DNA from: Nissolia schottii | Lineage: Eukaryota; Streptophyta; Magnoliopsida; Fabales; Fabaceae | Direction: 5' to 3' | Assembly: GCA_003254905.1 (NCBI GenBank) | Contig: QANU01106857.1 | Coordinates: 62,001-126,000 of the forward strand | DNA length: 64,000 bases | Part shown: positions 11,595-23,000 of the stretch, piece by piece | How positions within the stretch are numbered: the first letter of the stretch is position 1 | Layout of the letters: each line of letters begins with the position of its first letter | Program-made: the position numbers and the translations under genes | The notes under the pieces: model-generated | The model's input: only the letters and a program-made list of their open reading frames with translations | What the model was told of the DNA's origin: nothing | Database searches by the model: none

Positions 11595-14500
11595 TCACAA
11601 ACCATTCTGTTCGTTTTTTACACCAAGAATCCATTGTGCAAGATGGGCCAGATATGGCTCCGCCTGGGAACTACTACTCAAGATTGATCCAAGACTCTGA
11701 AGCTCAGCATTAAATTCCTTATCAAATTTGCTGCAATTATTTTATTTGGTTAGAATTCTAAGATGACAGGAAAACACGAGCATAAATACGTTTGGTAAAC
11801 CTAGTGTTTTGCACTTACAGAACAGAATCAGTGACTGCGGCATTTCTGGTGGTTGACTTCAGGACCTGACCAGATTTCAATGGCCTGGCTTTGTTCGAGC
11901 CAATTGAACCATCAGTTGGTTCATCTGGATTGTGTAATATGATTGAAGACGATATAAGCCACTGAGTTGCTGCTGCATATTGTAGGCACATAGATTTAAG
12001 CCTCTCGACCTTCTGCAATTGAGAGTACAATAAAAATCAATCATAAGAAGTCACAGACCTATGGCAATTACCGGATGCCACCCATTAAACTATTTATTTT
12101 CTTTGACCATTATATGAACTATGAAGAGTCCAAGGGATGGCAATTCGAACACTGCCCATGGTAAAAGAAAAAGAAAATTTATCTGGAAATGAAAAAGTAG
12201 AAACTAACCTTGAGCAGCTCAGGTAAAAGAAGTAAACATTCTCTCAAACATTTATCAAGGAAAAAATCGTGATGTTGTATAACCTGTTTCAGACAAAGAG
12301 CATCAGACGGTCTAATGCGACCCCTCCGCAGGAGTAAAACAGTACTCAAACGCAAAGAAATACAGGTAATATGCAATTCCAATGTAGCAAACAGGATTTA
12401 AAAATTTAAGAGGACAATAACTTACCTCATCTATGCTATTTGCTGACTGAAGTCTGTTATGCATCACATGCCAGTTGGGCTCAATAACCTAAAATATAGT
12501 CATACAACAAGGACCCCACCAAACTGCTCAGTTAAGTAACCAAATTTTAAGAAAAAGAAATTAAATGTGAAACACGTGGTTATTATCCAATCCAAACCTA
12601 GAAACTCTAAAAACACTGATAATTATCTTTTATGCAATTAAAAGGGTTAAGTGTCAACTTAGTCCCTAAAAAATGTCTTGGTGTCCTAATTCCTAAGTGG
12701 TTTTGAAAAAAATAAAGTGTCAACTTAGTTCTTGAAATTTTAAAATGTTTCACTCGTCAGTCCCTCTATTGGCAGTTTTTTTGAAATTTCAAGGACTATT
12801 GAGGGCAATGTTTTGAAATTTCAGGGACTAAGTTGGCACTTTATTTTTTTCAAGGACCACTAAGTTGGCACCGAGACATTTTTCACGGACTAAGTTGGCA
12901 CTTAACCCTAAGTAAAATATAGATTTGGAAACATAGGTCTGGACTAATAATTTCAATTTAAAAAGTAAACAGAAACAAAGGAAACAAATCCCATCACAAA
13001 ATAATATAGTATAGAACAAAAATCAGGTTAGGTACTGTGAAATTGAAAGGTCCTCAAAAGGGAAGCATAAAAATCAAAGAAAAGTAAAACCTGCCTCAAA
13101 TGTCAGATAGTGTAGAAGGCTATTGATAAATTTAAGCATACTGCGGCAAAGAAGAGATGATCTGGAGATAGCAGTTCCGCGTGTATTTAGAGCTTGGACT
13201 CCCTGCAATATGGGACCAAAAATGAAGGTTTTACTTTTCTTGCCATGCACCACACAAGCAGATTAAGCATAGTGAAAGGTCTCAAAGTCATACTTGATGT
13301 ACTTGCCATGCTCCACACAGCTGACGGTCAACGTGTTTACAATGGAAAAGAAATCGAAAAATTAACTGGTATTTTGTAAGGGCTTTTCGTGATAATACTA
13401 TAGACAATGGCCAGTGCACCTGAAACCAGAACAAAAACAGAATCAGTAATTGCTGCAACAACTAGCACAAGGCAGACTCTCCCAGAAACTAATAGACGAA
13501 GAAAATACCTTGTAACTAAGTGAAAATGTTTCAAGGCTAGTGATGCTAACTGGCTCCTCTAGATCATCACCAGAATTTCTCTGGCTAACTTCAACACCTT
13601 TAAATGTTCCCAACCTTTTTAGCAAAGAAGATCTTTCCTGAAAATGTAAAGTTTTTATCATTTGGTAATACCGAAAATTAGCTTCGAGAGTTTTCTTACA
13701 AGCCGAGTCAGTTACTTGCCACAACACAGATTAAGCCTTCATGAAAAGGATCTGCTGCAGCTGCTGTAGTACGCAAAGCAAGGTCTAGAAGAGACTAAGT
13801 CATGCAAAAGGAGAGAGATTAAAAATAAAAATAAAAAATAAAACAAACAAAACAAAAGGGAAAGAAAAAGACCATAGTAAGAACCCAGGTCCCTTTTAAA
13901 ATTAAATAGGCAGATTGTGATTCAAATTTACTAGTAGGAAAAATGTTGTAAGGTAAGGTGATGAATATTCCATTACTATACCTGCAGCTTCTCAACTGAT
14001 ACCTCATCGGGCTTTTTAGCTAGCTCGTCTCGAGCAATATCCATAAAATGTACTAAGAAATCACCCTGCGCGATCATGAACATTATCATCGTCAAGAATT
14101 GACTTACAAGATAAAGAAAATCACTCTTCCATATGCACCTGTTCAACTACATGACCTATGTATGTCAAACCAGCTGAACACATTCTTAAATCTGTACAAC
14201 GCACCAGATCACCCCTAAATCTTCCAATGAACAAATCATAAAATAATGAAACTCAAAGAAAGTTCAAAGCAAAGGTGTTTATATTTAATGTAGCATATCC
14301 CAGACCAATATATTGACTATTCTTGTAAGAATATAACAACCACCAAGACAATCCATAAATAGCATTTACTTTTGCTTATTAGTTTTTGGTAATAAAAGAA
14401 AAAGAAAAGATTAAATTTATTTGTGAAGAAAGAAGAAGAATCAGAAATATCTAAGCTTCCATAGAAACCTAAAAGTTGTAGAGAAAAAGAGGAAATGTAC

Positions 14501-17500
14501 AAGAAGAAAGATTTAGTTAAGGGGAATGCAATAACTGGTCCTTGAACTTTTTAGTGTTGTCCACATTGGTTCCTCAACAAAACAAAAACCCCAGTTGGTC
14601 CCTGAACATTGCAAACGTTACCATCATTAATCCCTCCATCTGAAATGTTTAGGGATTCACAAGGGCAACATTTAAAATGTTCAGGGATCAGTCGAGGGCG
14701 CTGAGGGACCAATTTTGGGCCCTTTTTTTTTTTGAGGGACCAATGTGGGTAACAGTGAAAATTCAGGGACCAATTAAGGCATTCACCCATTTAGTTATCT
14801 TCCGATCACATTTTTTGACAACTTTGCATAATGCTGAGGTTGCCATAAGGACCTGCGTTAGCTTCTTACTAAATTCAGAGGCTTAAGAATTCATAAAAAA
14901 TATATAGTTCAGTAGCCATTGCCAGTTTTTGCTATTCTATGTGGTGTTTTTGCATAAGTCCAATATGCCATCCCAATCAAAAGCACAAATCAATCCTATT
15001 ACTGAATGCCATGTAAAATTTAATGATCATAAAGCAGAGGACACAAAATTCCGCTGCAATCAATTAAAACTTTCAGCTTGTCCAAAGTAAACTCAAGTAT
15101 GTCCAAGCAATAAAACATTGTATCTGCATTCGAAGCAGCATATTGGTTGGTTCCATTCAAAACCATTGGAACAGCTCTAAACTCGCCAAAGGAAGGCAGA
15201 CGAAAGATAATACTCCCATATACTTAAATTTTGAGCCTTTATCCCATTTTAGCTTAGCCGGCATAGCTAGTTAGAGTCTGATTATCTGTATCTCAAAATT
15301 TGAATAATTTAAGATGATCATGTTCATACCTGATCAAGAAGAAGGTAGTGTTTTATAGATCGCAGCTTTGCCACTAGATCATACTAAACATACAAACATA
15401 ATTCAGCATCAGAACTTGGATTTTTAACAATAACTATTGTAGAAGCATAAGAATGTATGCTGAGAATTTTATCACAGAATTAAATATTCAACCTTACCTT
15501 TTCCTTAATGAGATTCAAGAGTTCACCACTTGCAAAGTTATAAGCAGCCTTAATACATTCAAGATAATGATGATTTGAAGCAAAGCTCACTAGTTTTGAA
15601 TTTTCTGATTGAGGGACCTACAGAAATAAGTAATTAGTAGATTACATTTAGTGAAGCAACCACGTCAAAATACTAAATTATTGCAAGCACCCCCAAATAT
15701 AAAGGGTTGCAACGATTAATCTATTCAACATTAAAAACATAATAGCAACAAAACCTGAACATTGTGTCCACATTCTCTCATGACATTTAGATATTTTCCA
15801 GTGGTCAAAATTGTCCCAGCAATATTTGCAAGAAAACTAGGAATTCCATCTTTGAGGCTGTAACGTTGTCGCCAATACTTGGCATCATAATCTTGAGTGA
15901 GACTCTCCTATAAATAATTTGAAACTCAGGCCATATCAAAAATAAATAAACTGATATTAATTTTGGGCCGTATTATGGGATAAAAATTTTGATCTACCTT
16001 TTGAAGAGATTTGTTCTCTGCGATGAAAAATTCACCATAAGGATCATCTATTACTCCTTCATAGACCCATCTACAGTGTCGTTAAATTCCCAAATGCACA
16101 AGATAAGTGAAACACAAATCAGAGTCAACTAAAGCATGATAAAGAGCAATTATCAACTAAAGCTTGATAATACAAGACGATGGCAAATTTTTAGCAAACA
16201 ACTTCTAAATACTATTATATTGCACTGAAAGTCTTCTTCAAAATATCATGCTAACCGATGTCCTTATATCAACAAATCTATAGAAAGAGAGTTCTAAATC
16301 ATAACAATGCAGTAGTTTAACAGACTGATAAAACAAATATCACTGAGAAATGCCATGGAAAAAAAAACACAAACATAAGTGGAGATGTGAACAACGTGGG
16401 AAAACAATATCAAACACATTGTTCACATTCTTCCTAATGCCTCAGATGTCAGACGTAAAGCTAACTCTACGATTAGCGAAACCAAACAATGTATATAATA
16501 AAGCGTTTGACAATAGTAAGCGTGGATGTCCCCATATTCACTACAAGCACGACATAAACCCAACAGGCAATGACAAAGCTTCAAAATATTACGGTGAGAT
16601 TCGTGCAAAACCTGATACAGACAGCATAAATATTTATTTGACTTGGTGCACGGTTTTCCTACACATTAATGATTACGTAACTATTCTGTTTTTTTTTTTT
16701 TTCACATATTGCCTTCTAAGACCAGGTGAGGGGACAGGGAAAAGGTTGGATGGTGAACACAGCAGTGCCTTAGTGTGAGCACTAAAACAATGATTAGTGG
16801 GAGGAAATGGGAGGAGAAGGGAAAGTTTGACTTTCCTTTTGTTTGGGAATTTAAAGAAAGGAGAGGAAGAAAACAAAATTAAAAGTGATCCCTCAAAACT
16901 ATCCCCTATGCACTTAATGAAAATATTTATGTTCCCCCAACGTCAGAAAATTATAAACAGCCAAACAAAAGGAAGAAAATTATTTATATCATTCTCTTCT
17001 TTTCCATTTTTTCCTTTAATTTCTTCCGTTCCCTTCCCCTCCTAACATCCAAACATGCCCTAAAAATCAGAGGAGATGTGGCCAGGGACCTGGGACCAAG
17101 GGCTTCCATGGAAGCAAGGTGCCAGACTAATTTGATCCAAACATTTGCTAGTCAAAGGATGAACAGAACATAGGAGGGAGAAAAGGAGCCACCTTTCTAA
17201 TATGCTCATGTAAGCATTGCTTGCACATTGTGTCATTTTCTCCAGCAATAACCTGACAGCATTATCTCCAGCCATAGCCTTTGCCTAGTTACAACAGAAA
17301 CCATTTTAATGCTTGAGAAACTTATTGATGAAACGAGAACTTTTTAAAATCATATCCAAGGGTGTATCAGTTAGTATCATTGAGAAAGTGTGGAAACCTT
17401 AACATAAAATTTACCTGGCTCTGCAGTAAGTTAAGAACAGCAGATCCAGAAAAGCTGTTGATTGAAGCCTTCTGTATCACACTGCATAATGCCTGCATTG

Positions 17501-20143
17501 ACCCCATCATGGGCTGAAACACATAATCAGAAGTACCATCAGCAAGCATTTGACAAATATTTATCTCTACTCAATAGTCAATACCAATTCATACCTGACA
17601 GTAGAACCACAATCCTTGAAGGGAAAGTCTCCCAAGCCGAAATTGGTGTTCAAGCTGAGCCACCATGGCCTGGTAATCCTGCAAAGGTATTCCCATAATG
17701 GTAAAATTAGGCTCAAATTCATGCTGTATATTTTAAACAAAACGATATGATCTATATAGAACTCCAACAGAGCAAAAATCAAGTTTATTTCTCCATTACA
17801 CTAGTTAATGTCTGGTACAATCAAGTTAGTATGCTCATAATGGTCAACAAGAAGTCTGACAATCACAAAGATCCAGAATGAAATTCCAACTCAAGAAACA
17901 AGAATGTACTGAAAAGGATGGTATTCAACAGAATCCAGTTCTTGAGATGGATAGCATTAGTACATCAGAGGTATCAATTTGTAGAATTGAATTATTTATA
18001 CTAACTAGTGCTACATCATTGGTTGAGGTAAAATAAGGCTAATAAGACTATCACACAAGAAAGATTATGTATCTGTCTATTAGAACATGTTTAGCTGTAT
18101 AGAACTAAATAAAACACGATCAGCATGTTGTTATGATAAATGGTTCCTTTCCTATGCTAACGACAATATGAGGAAGCTTCAACTTATTCAGGTAGTATTT
18201 CTAATGAATCCAAGCAAATCAAGTTGACAACATGATTTCATAAGATGTATAACTTATTCATTTACAAGTGTGACACTCAGATTAGTCAATACATTAATTT
18301 TTAGCCAAAACAGAGAGAACAATTAGTTGTTTGGTTTTTAAGTAGGAACACCCAGAATCAATTATGGAGCCCTAAAAGTGAGAATTTTTCACTTCTGCTA
18401 GCTGCCAAAATTGATTTTGGGTGTTCCCACACGAAAACCAAACATGTTATTTATCAATTATTTGATCACTCCATAAATTTTATCTATTCTATTATACAAA
18501 GAGGATTCCTTACCTTTTTTTATTTTTACAAAATCTCAATATATTGCTCTGAGCCAGTTATGATCAGTTAGTAAACAACAGTTAAAAGCAGAAGTTTATG
18601 ACCATTTCATGTGCAGCGTAAATCAACCAGATGACTCACTGTTCAGAAAAACCTACTAGAAGAAGAGCCCTTAGTGCAGCAGAAAAGGCATGATTAACTA
18701 GACCATGCTGGAACTGAGACTTTGATTCCATAAACTGGTTGATCAACAAAAAGCTCCTGCAAAGAGGGAATATCCGTTTTGCCAATTCCTGCCACAACAA
18801 CAAATGAGACAGTAATGGTTCATGAGCCCAGAAACTATGTAACCCTTGTATCATTGTATGCCATTATTATATTATCCATGATCTAAAGTTATACTGGTAT
18901 AAAATAGGCCAATTTTATTACCCATTAGTTCCCCACTCTCTATAAGATACCCCACAAAACAGCAATACTGTGGCAGTGATTGCGGTTGTGGACAGCAATT
19001 TAAAAGTTGAAACAATGGCCAAAACTATAAAACAAATACTTTTATCTGGACTACTTCCAAAGAACGGTATACATTTTGAAATAAAAAGCATTGAGTTGCA
19101 AGCTAGATGCTCCACACTGCATTACAAAAGTTTACAAAATTGAAATAAGTGTTTCAAAAATCTAGATGCGAGTGATGAACCTTTCACTTCAATGCAAAGA
19201 ATTAGGTTAGGATACTGCACATGTTGTGCACCCTGTAAAATCTATTACATATATAAAAAGGATATCTCCAAATAACCTCCTTTGGTATCCAAATTTTAAT
19301 TTTCCAAAATTACCTTCTAAAGAGTAGTTTTCACGCGGCAGTTCTTTTTATTTTAAAAACCTGTTTTTTCAATTTTTTTAATTCTTATAAAATTACTAAC
19401 TGCTTCACTACTTCTTATTCTTTTTTTTTACATTGCTATTTATGTTTAATATCATGACTGTCAAGACTGCTAGTATTTATAAAAAGCATTTCCATTTTCT
19501 GTTCAGCTTGGTATGCAACCCAAATATCCCTATCATTACTATTACTGTGCAGGCGTGGAGTAAATTTGGAGCTTTAACACCTCAAACTCTAACGTTAAAT
19601 TGAAAACTAGTTGCAGCAAATTGCAGAATATTGTAGCAAAGATTATGCTAATTGCTAAGTCTTACCTGCAGTGCCAAATCCATAGATAGGTCAACTTGGA
19701 AAGTAACATCATCCATCTTTCCATGAACTGTTTTGATTAAGATGTAACGTCCTTCGACCCCAACCATGGCCGAGAGCACATCATCAATAACAATAAGCTC
19801 CTACATTATATGAGAACAAACTAATAGTGGAACACATGCAATCATACAAAATGGCATCATAAACATCCACGAATACAGGAATGGATCCTCTCATGTTAAA
19901 TTTGGTCATGTTTAAGAGAGAAAGACACGAGCCCTCTTAAAATAGTAGGACTCAATTCAAAATGTTTGTGTCTTTCTCTCTCATAACATTACCAAACATG
20001 ACCAAATTTAACATGAGATGATCCATTCCCCACGAATACGTACAATGTAACTTTAAACAAAATGAGACACCTAAAATCCAATCCAAGATGGCATCATATA
20101 GAGTATACAAGTATAAATAATAATAACAAAGTTTTATGAACAC

Positions 20144-20178
<35 letters not shown>

Positions 20179-20194
20179 CAACAACAACAACAAT

Positions 20195-20236
<42 letters not shown>

Positions 20237-21102
20237 ACATCCAAATACAAAGCTTGATGACCCAAGCATATTTGGAACCTTAATTACTTTCTTCAGTTTC
20301 TTGAAGAAATTTTTGCACAAATTAGGCTTCGCTTACTTAAAAAAAATAGCTTCTTAGTCAAAATTTCTCCCCACATTATTATTATCATACGCTTTTATTT
20401 AGTGAAAAACAAGTTAATCCAAACATGTATCAAATAAAGCACAAATGGCACAACTTATCATTTTGATTTATCTTTCTTAGTAGCTTCCCCACTAGTAACA
20501 CCACAAACAAAAAAGAAAAAAATTAATTTCTATGCCCTGACCATGTAAAACAATTTTACACTATCAACCAATAGAAATGCGTGAAAGTGACAAGTTATGG
20601 TAAGCAACCACCCATCATAATAACTACCCACAACCATTAGGCACTTGCCTGCATTTTTATTGGTTAACAGAGTAAAAATGTTATACATTGTCAATGCAGA
20701 GAAATTAAACTCAACAAAAAATTACTAAGAATTTAAGAATGTCTATTCTTTGACACAACAAATATCACAATGTTCTGGATTCCTAGCGCCATGATAATTC
20801 TTAAAAAAAATAAATTTCCTGTTTAAGTTAGCAGCAATCACATTCTAAGAGACAACTAAACCAACACAACAATCCCCCAAAAGATAAACACAACAACTAA
20901 GCCCTTTATAATTAAGTAGGGACAGCTTACATTGATCAAACGAACTAACCATATCTATAGACACAACACTGGAACTAAAGTCTTTCTCTTAACGAGTGAG
21001 TAGGGCATTGAACAATGCTGCTTTATATTGTACCCGAAATCCAAGTCACTTAAATAATTCACTAATCAAAATGAAAGCAATCAATATCCAAAAAAAAATT
21101 AA

Positions 21103-21152
<50 letters not shown>

Positions 21153-21244
21153 CATAAAAACAGAGAGAAGAGAAGCAAACTTACTTGAACTGCGGCACCA
21201 TAATACCCTATTGGTTTTTCAAACTCCACGCTGGTTTGGTTCAT
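11595..21244 (-). CDS. GCP2: Gamma-tubulin complex component 2 (19 exons, 663 aa, N-terminus short)
   Basis: Subunit of the gamma-tubulin small/ring complex that nucleates microtubules. Minus-strand exons, 5' to 3': 21244-21185, 19800-19666, 18788-18657, 17678-17595, 17513-17415, 17284-17193, 16070-15998, 15907-15755, 15617-15498, 15383-15330, 14065-13982, 13794-13720, 13637-13509, 13419-13294, 13202-13095, 12488-12426, 12283-12209, 12012-11819, 11730-11595. The joined frame is continuous (663 codons plus TGA). It matches plant GCP2 of the Spc97/Spc98 family along its length, for example ELIVIDDVLSA, HGLVNHAFSAALRALLL, LSIQGLWFYCQPMMGSM-type, RYSLKDGIPSFLANIAGTIL and VHWPLSIVLSRKALTKYQLI. The first in-frame ATG lies late in exon 1, after an in-frame stop, so the usual ~50-residue N-terminus is absent or in an exon I cannot find. 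Two donors appear to be GC. Introns are loaded with small transposons. Confidence 0.92.
12644..12908. mobile_element. Foldback MITE in GCP2 intron 15
   Basis: Inverted ends gggttaagtg...cacttaaccc close a ~265-bp element whose two halves pair over most of their length (gtgtcaacttagtccct against agggactaagttggcac, and gaaatttcaaggac repeats). No coding capacity. It lies in the intron with the probable GC donor. Confidence 0.8.
14520..14790. mobile_element. Foldback MITE in GCP2 intron 10
   Basis: Inverted ends (gggaatgcaataactggtcc against ggaccaattaaggcattcac) and internal repeats of the type ttggtccctgaac / gagggaccaa form a ~270-bp foldback. Similar in build to the element at 12644-12908 but different in sequence at the tips. 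Confidence 0.75.
16785..17062. mobile_element. Possible MITE in GCP2 intron 6
   Basis: The block is bounded by purine-rich gtgggaggaaatgggaggag and pyrimidine-rich cccttcccctcctaacatcc followed by aaacatgccctaa. Internally ccttttgtttggg is answered by ccaaacaaaagg. This suggests an imperfect inverted-repeat element. Boundaries are approximate. Confidence 0.5.
18325..18449. mobile_element. Short inverted-repeat MITE in GCP2 intron 3
   Basis: Arms tgtttggtttttaagtagga with acacccagaatcaatta (18328-18365) and their inverted copy ttgattttgggtgttcccac with acgaaaaccaaaca (about 18410-18443) enclose a ~40-bp loop. Arm match is high with a few substitutions. Confidence 0.8.
19881..20028. mobile_element. 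Hairpin element in GCP2 intron 1
   Basis: Arms at 19883-19928 (catgttaaatttggtcatgt, gagagaaagacac) and 19969-20027 (gtgtctttctctc, catgaccaaatttaacatga, gatcc) are inverted copies around a ~40-bp loop. A transcript of intron 1 could form a long stem here; a MITE is the simplest reading. Confidence 0.8.
20144..20234. repeat. Compound (AAT)n / (AG)n microsatellite
   Basis: About ten AAT units (20144-20175), an ACA-rich bridge, then about 18 AG units (20199-20234), all in GCP2 intron 1. Confidence 0.95.
21104..21149. repeat. (AAT)n microsatellite
   Basis: About 15 AAT units in GCP2 intron 1, some 40 bp from the exon 1 donor on the minus strand. Confidence 0.95.
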
Positions 21245-23000
21245 ATCGAAACTGAGCGCAACCGAGACCAGATCGGAAGATTGAAAAAATGACTCCAAAA
21301 GTAAGAAGAGAGAAGAGGGAACACAAAAAGGAGTGATCTTTAGTTACGAATCGAAAATTTGCGAAATAGAAGAATGAGGGAAAGGAATTCTTGAACAGCC
21401 TGTTTGGAAAGTCCCGGAATTCAATTCTCTCGAGAATTAGAATTCCATTCCATAATTTGGAACACAGCGCTCATGAATCCCTACCTAGGATGGGTCAGAG
21501 AGAACTTGGGTGGATTGAAGAAGGGAAAAGATGGTCTCCGAAGAGAATCTGATGTTTAAGCAGGAGTGAAGACGAGCGCAACGACAGAGAGCCCAACAAC
21601 GACGAGTGCAGCGACGGTGCGAGCGCAACGACGAGAGTGCAGTGATGACGATAGAGCAGCGACGAGGCAGGCACGGCGTCGGCAAGCTCAGCAAAGTCCG
21701 GCGCGCGACGACGAGTCCGTGAGAGATGAGTGTGTGTCTTAAAAGAAAAAACACAGAGAGAACTGAGAGTGAGAGCACTGAGAGAGAAATTGGATAATGG
21801 GTAGCGTATTTCGAAATTGGGCTCGGTGAAATTGGGCTGAGTGAGAGTGACAGTGGTGAGGATGAGAGACTGAGAGTGAAATTGGGTTGAACTATGGGAC
21901 GGGAAAGAAAAAAAATAAAAATTGTATAATAGTAGTACATAAGGGTTGGATGGGGTGACTTGAGATTAAACCTAAATTTAGTATGAATTAAAATTGTGTT
22001 TTTTTTAGAGTTTTTTAAAATCAGATCCACTTAAAATTGGGTTCGATTTAACCCGATTGCTTTGGGCAGATTTAGGTTAACGGATCGGACCAAATTATGA
22101 AACCCTAGTTGTGGTATATCGGTTCTTTTTTTAAAAAAAATTTTCTTGCCTCTGATATTTTGAATAATAGCACAATTTCGAGGAGAGGGATGGCTTATGC
22201 GATGGTCCCTTTTAACTTTGTACCACTAGTGGATCACCTTTACAAAAGTACAAAACTAACCTCACTCAGGTCGTTGTTTCCCAAATGTTTCGGAGTAATT
22301 CTTACAGTCAAATTCTCAAACACCTTGCGCACGTTACTGTGAGTCCTTGCCGACCTTTCTGTCAAGCCTCCGTGAATATCACATTGGTTTTCGGTTTCGG
22401 TGCCGGTCACTGCATGCTTGATAGGATTGCTTGCGCGCCCCCAATGTGTTAACAGCTAAGGTAATTTCACTGAAAACCAACTCGAGATTCAAATTCATTG
22501 TTAAAAGTCCCCTCCATACACACGTCCCTTCGCTCAGGTTTCAACAATGACAAAAACAGCAACATCCATGCGGTAGCTGCCTTGAAATATAGAAATATCT
22601 AAAAAAAAATTATTTTATAGAAAATGTTTCATCAAATGCAGAAAAAAAAAAAAAACTATGCCTTCGCCATATCAATATCAAGTAAATATCCAAATTTATA
22701 ATCTCAATGAATCCATGCAGGTGGGTACAAATTAGGGACACTTTTTTTTTAATTTTCAATAGGCAAATTACAATAATTTCCTTTAAAGTTGGTAAATATT
22801 ACATTTATCCCCCTCAAATGGCCAATTAATTCCACGTCCTTCTGTGTCTTTCTGATTGGTCTAGTGACTTTTCTTCGTGAGTTGACTGACGAAGTCTTGT
22901 AAGAGGCCAGTTGTGTGTATTGCCAAACAAAACAATATCTTCCCCCAAAATAAAAACGTATGAACCAAGTTCGTTCGTTCATTCTAGAATCTAGCCATCC
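21245..23000. other. Divergent intergenic region between GCP2 and the LECRK gene
   Basis: No complete gene. The minus-strand exon 1 frame of GCP2 stays open for a further 18 codons above its ATG, then closes with no ATG. 21490-21800 is a GC-rich block of short cga/gca/acg repeats, followed by gaga-rich DNA; it could be the GCP2 5' UTR/promoter or a transposon-borne GC island. From 21.9 to 22.9 kb the DNA is AT-rich with poly-A/T runs. I searched both strands by eye for the missing GCP2 N-terminal motif (a TPRWNxERPFLTGRFH-like stretch) and did not find it. Confidence 0.5.
22882..22886 (+). promoter_or_regulatory. W-box core upstream of the LECRK gene
   Basis: TTGAC(T) 115 bp before the LECRK start codon, the core bound by WRKY factors that often control receptor-kinase genes. 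A five-base match by itself is weak evidence. Confidence 0.35.

Noticed and set aside
16350..16778. 142-codon plus-strand frame
   Set aside because: Lies in a GCP2 intron on the opposite strand, ends in a T-run and has no domain.
21185..21298. GCP2 start at 21298
   Set aside because: The codon there is TTG, not ATG; no ATG lies between it and the preceding in-frame stop, so the first usable ATG is at 21244.
21485..22030. 181-codon minus-strand frame upstream of GCP2
   Set aside because: Ser/Leu/Arg-rich low-complexity translation of a GA/CGA-rich region; contains no GCP2 N-terminal motif.
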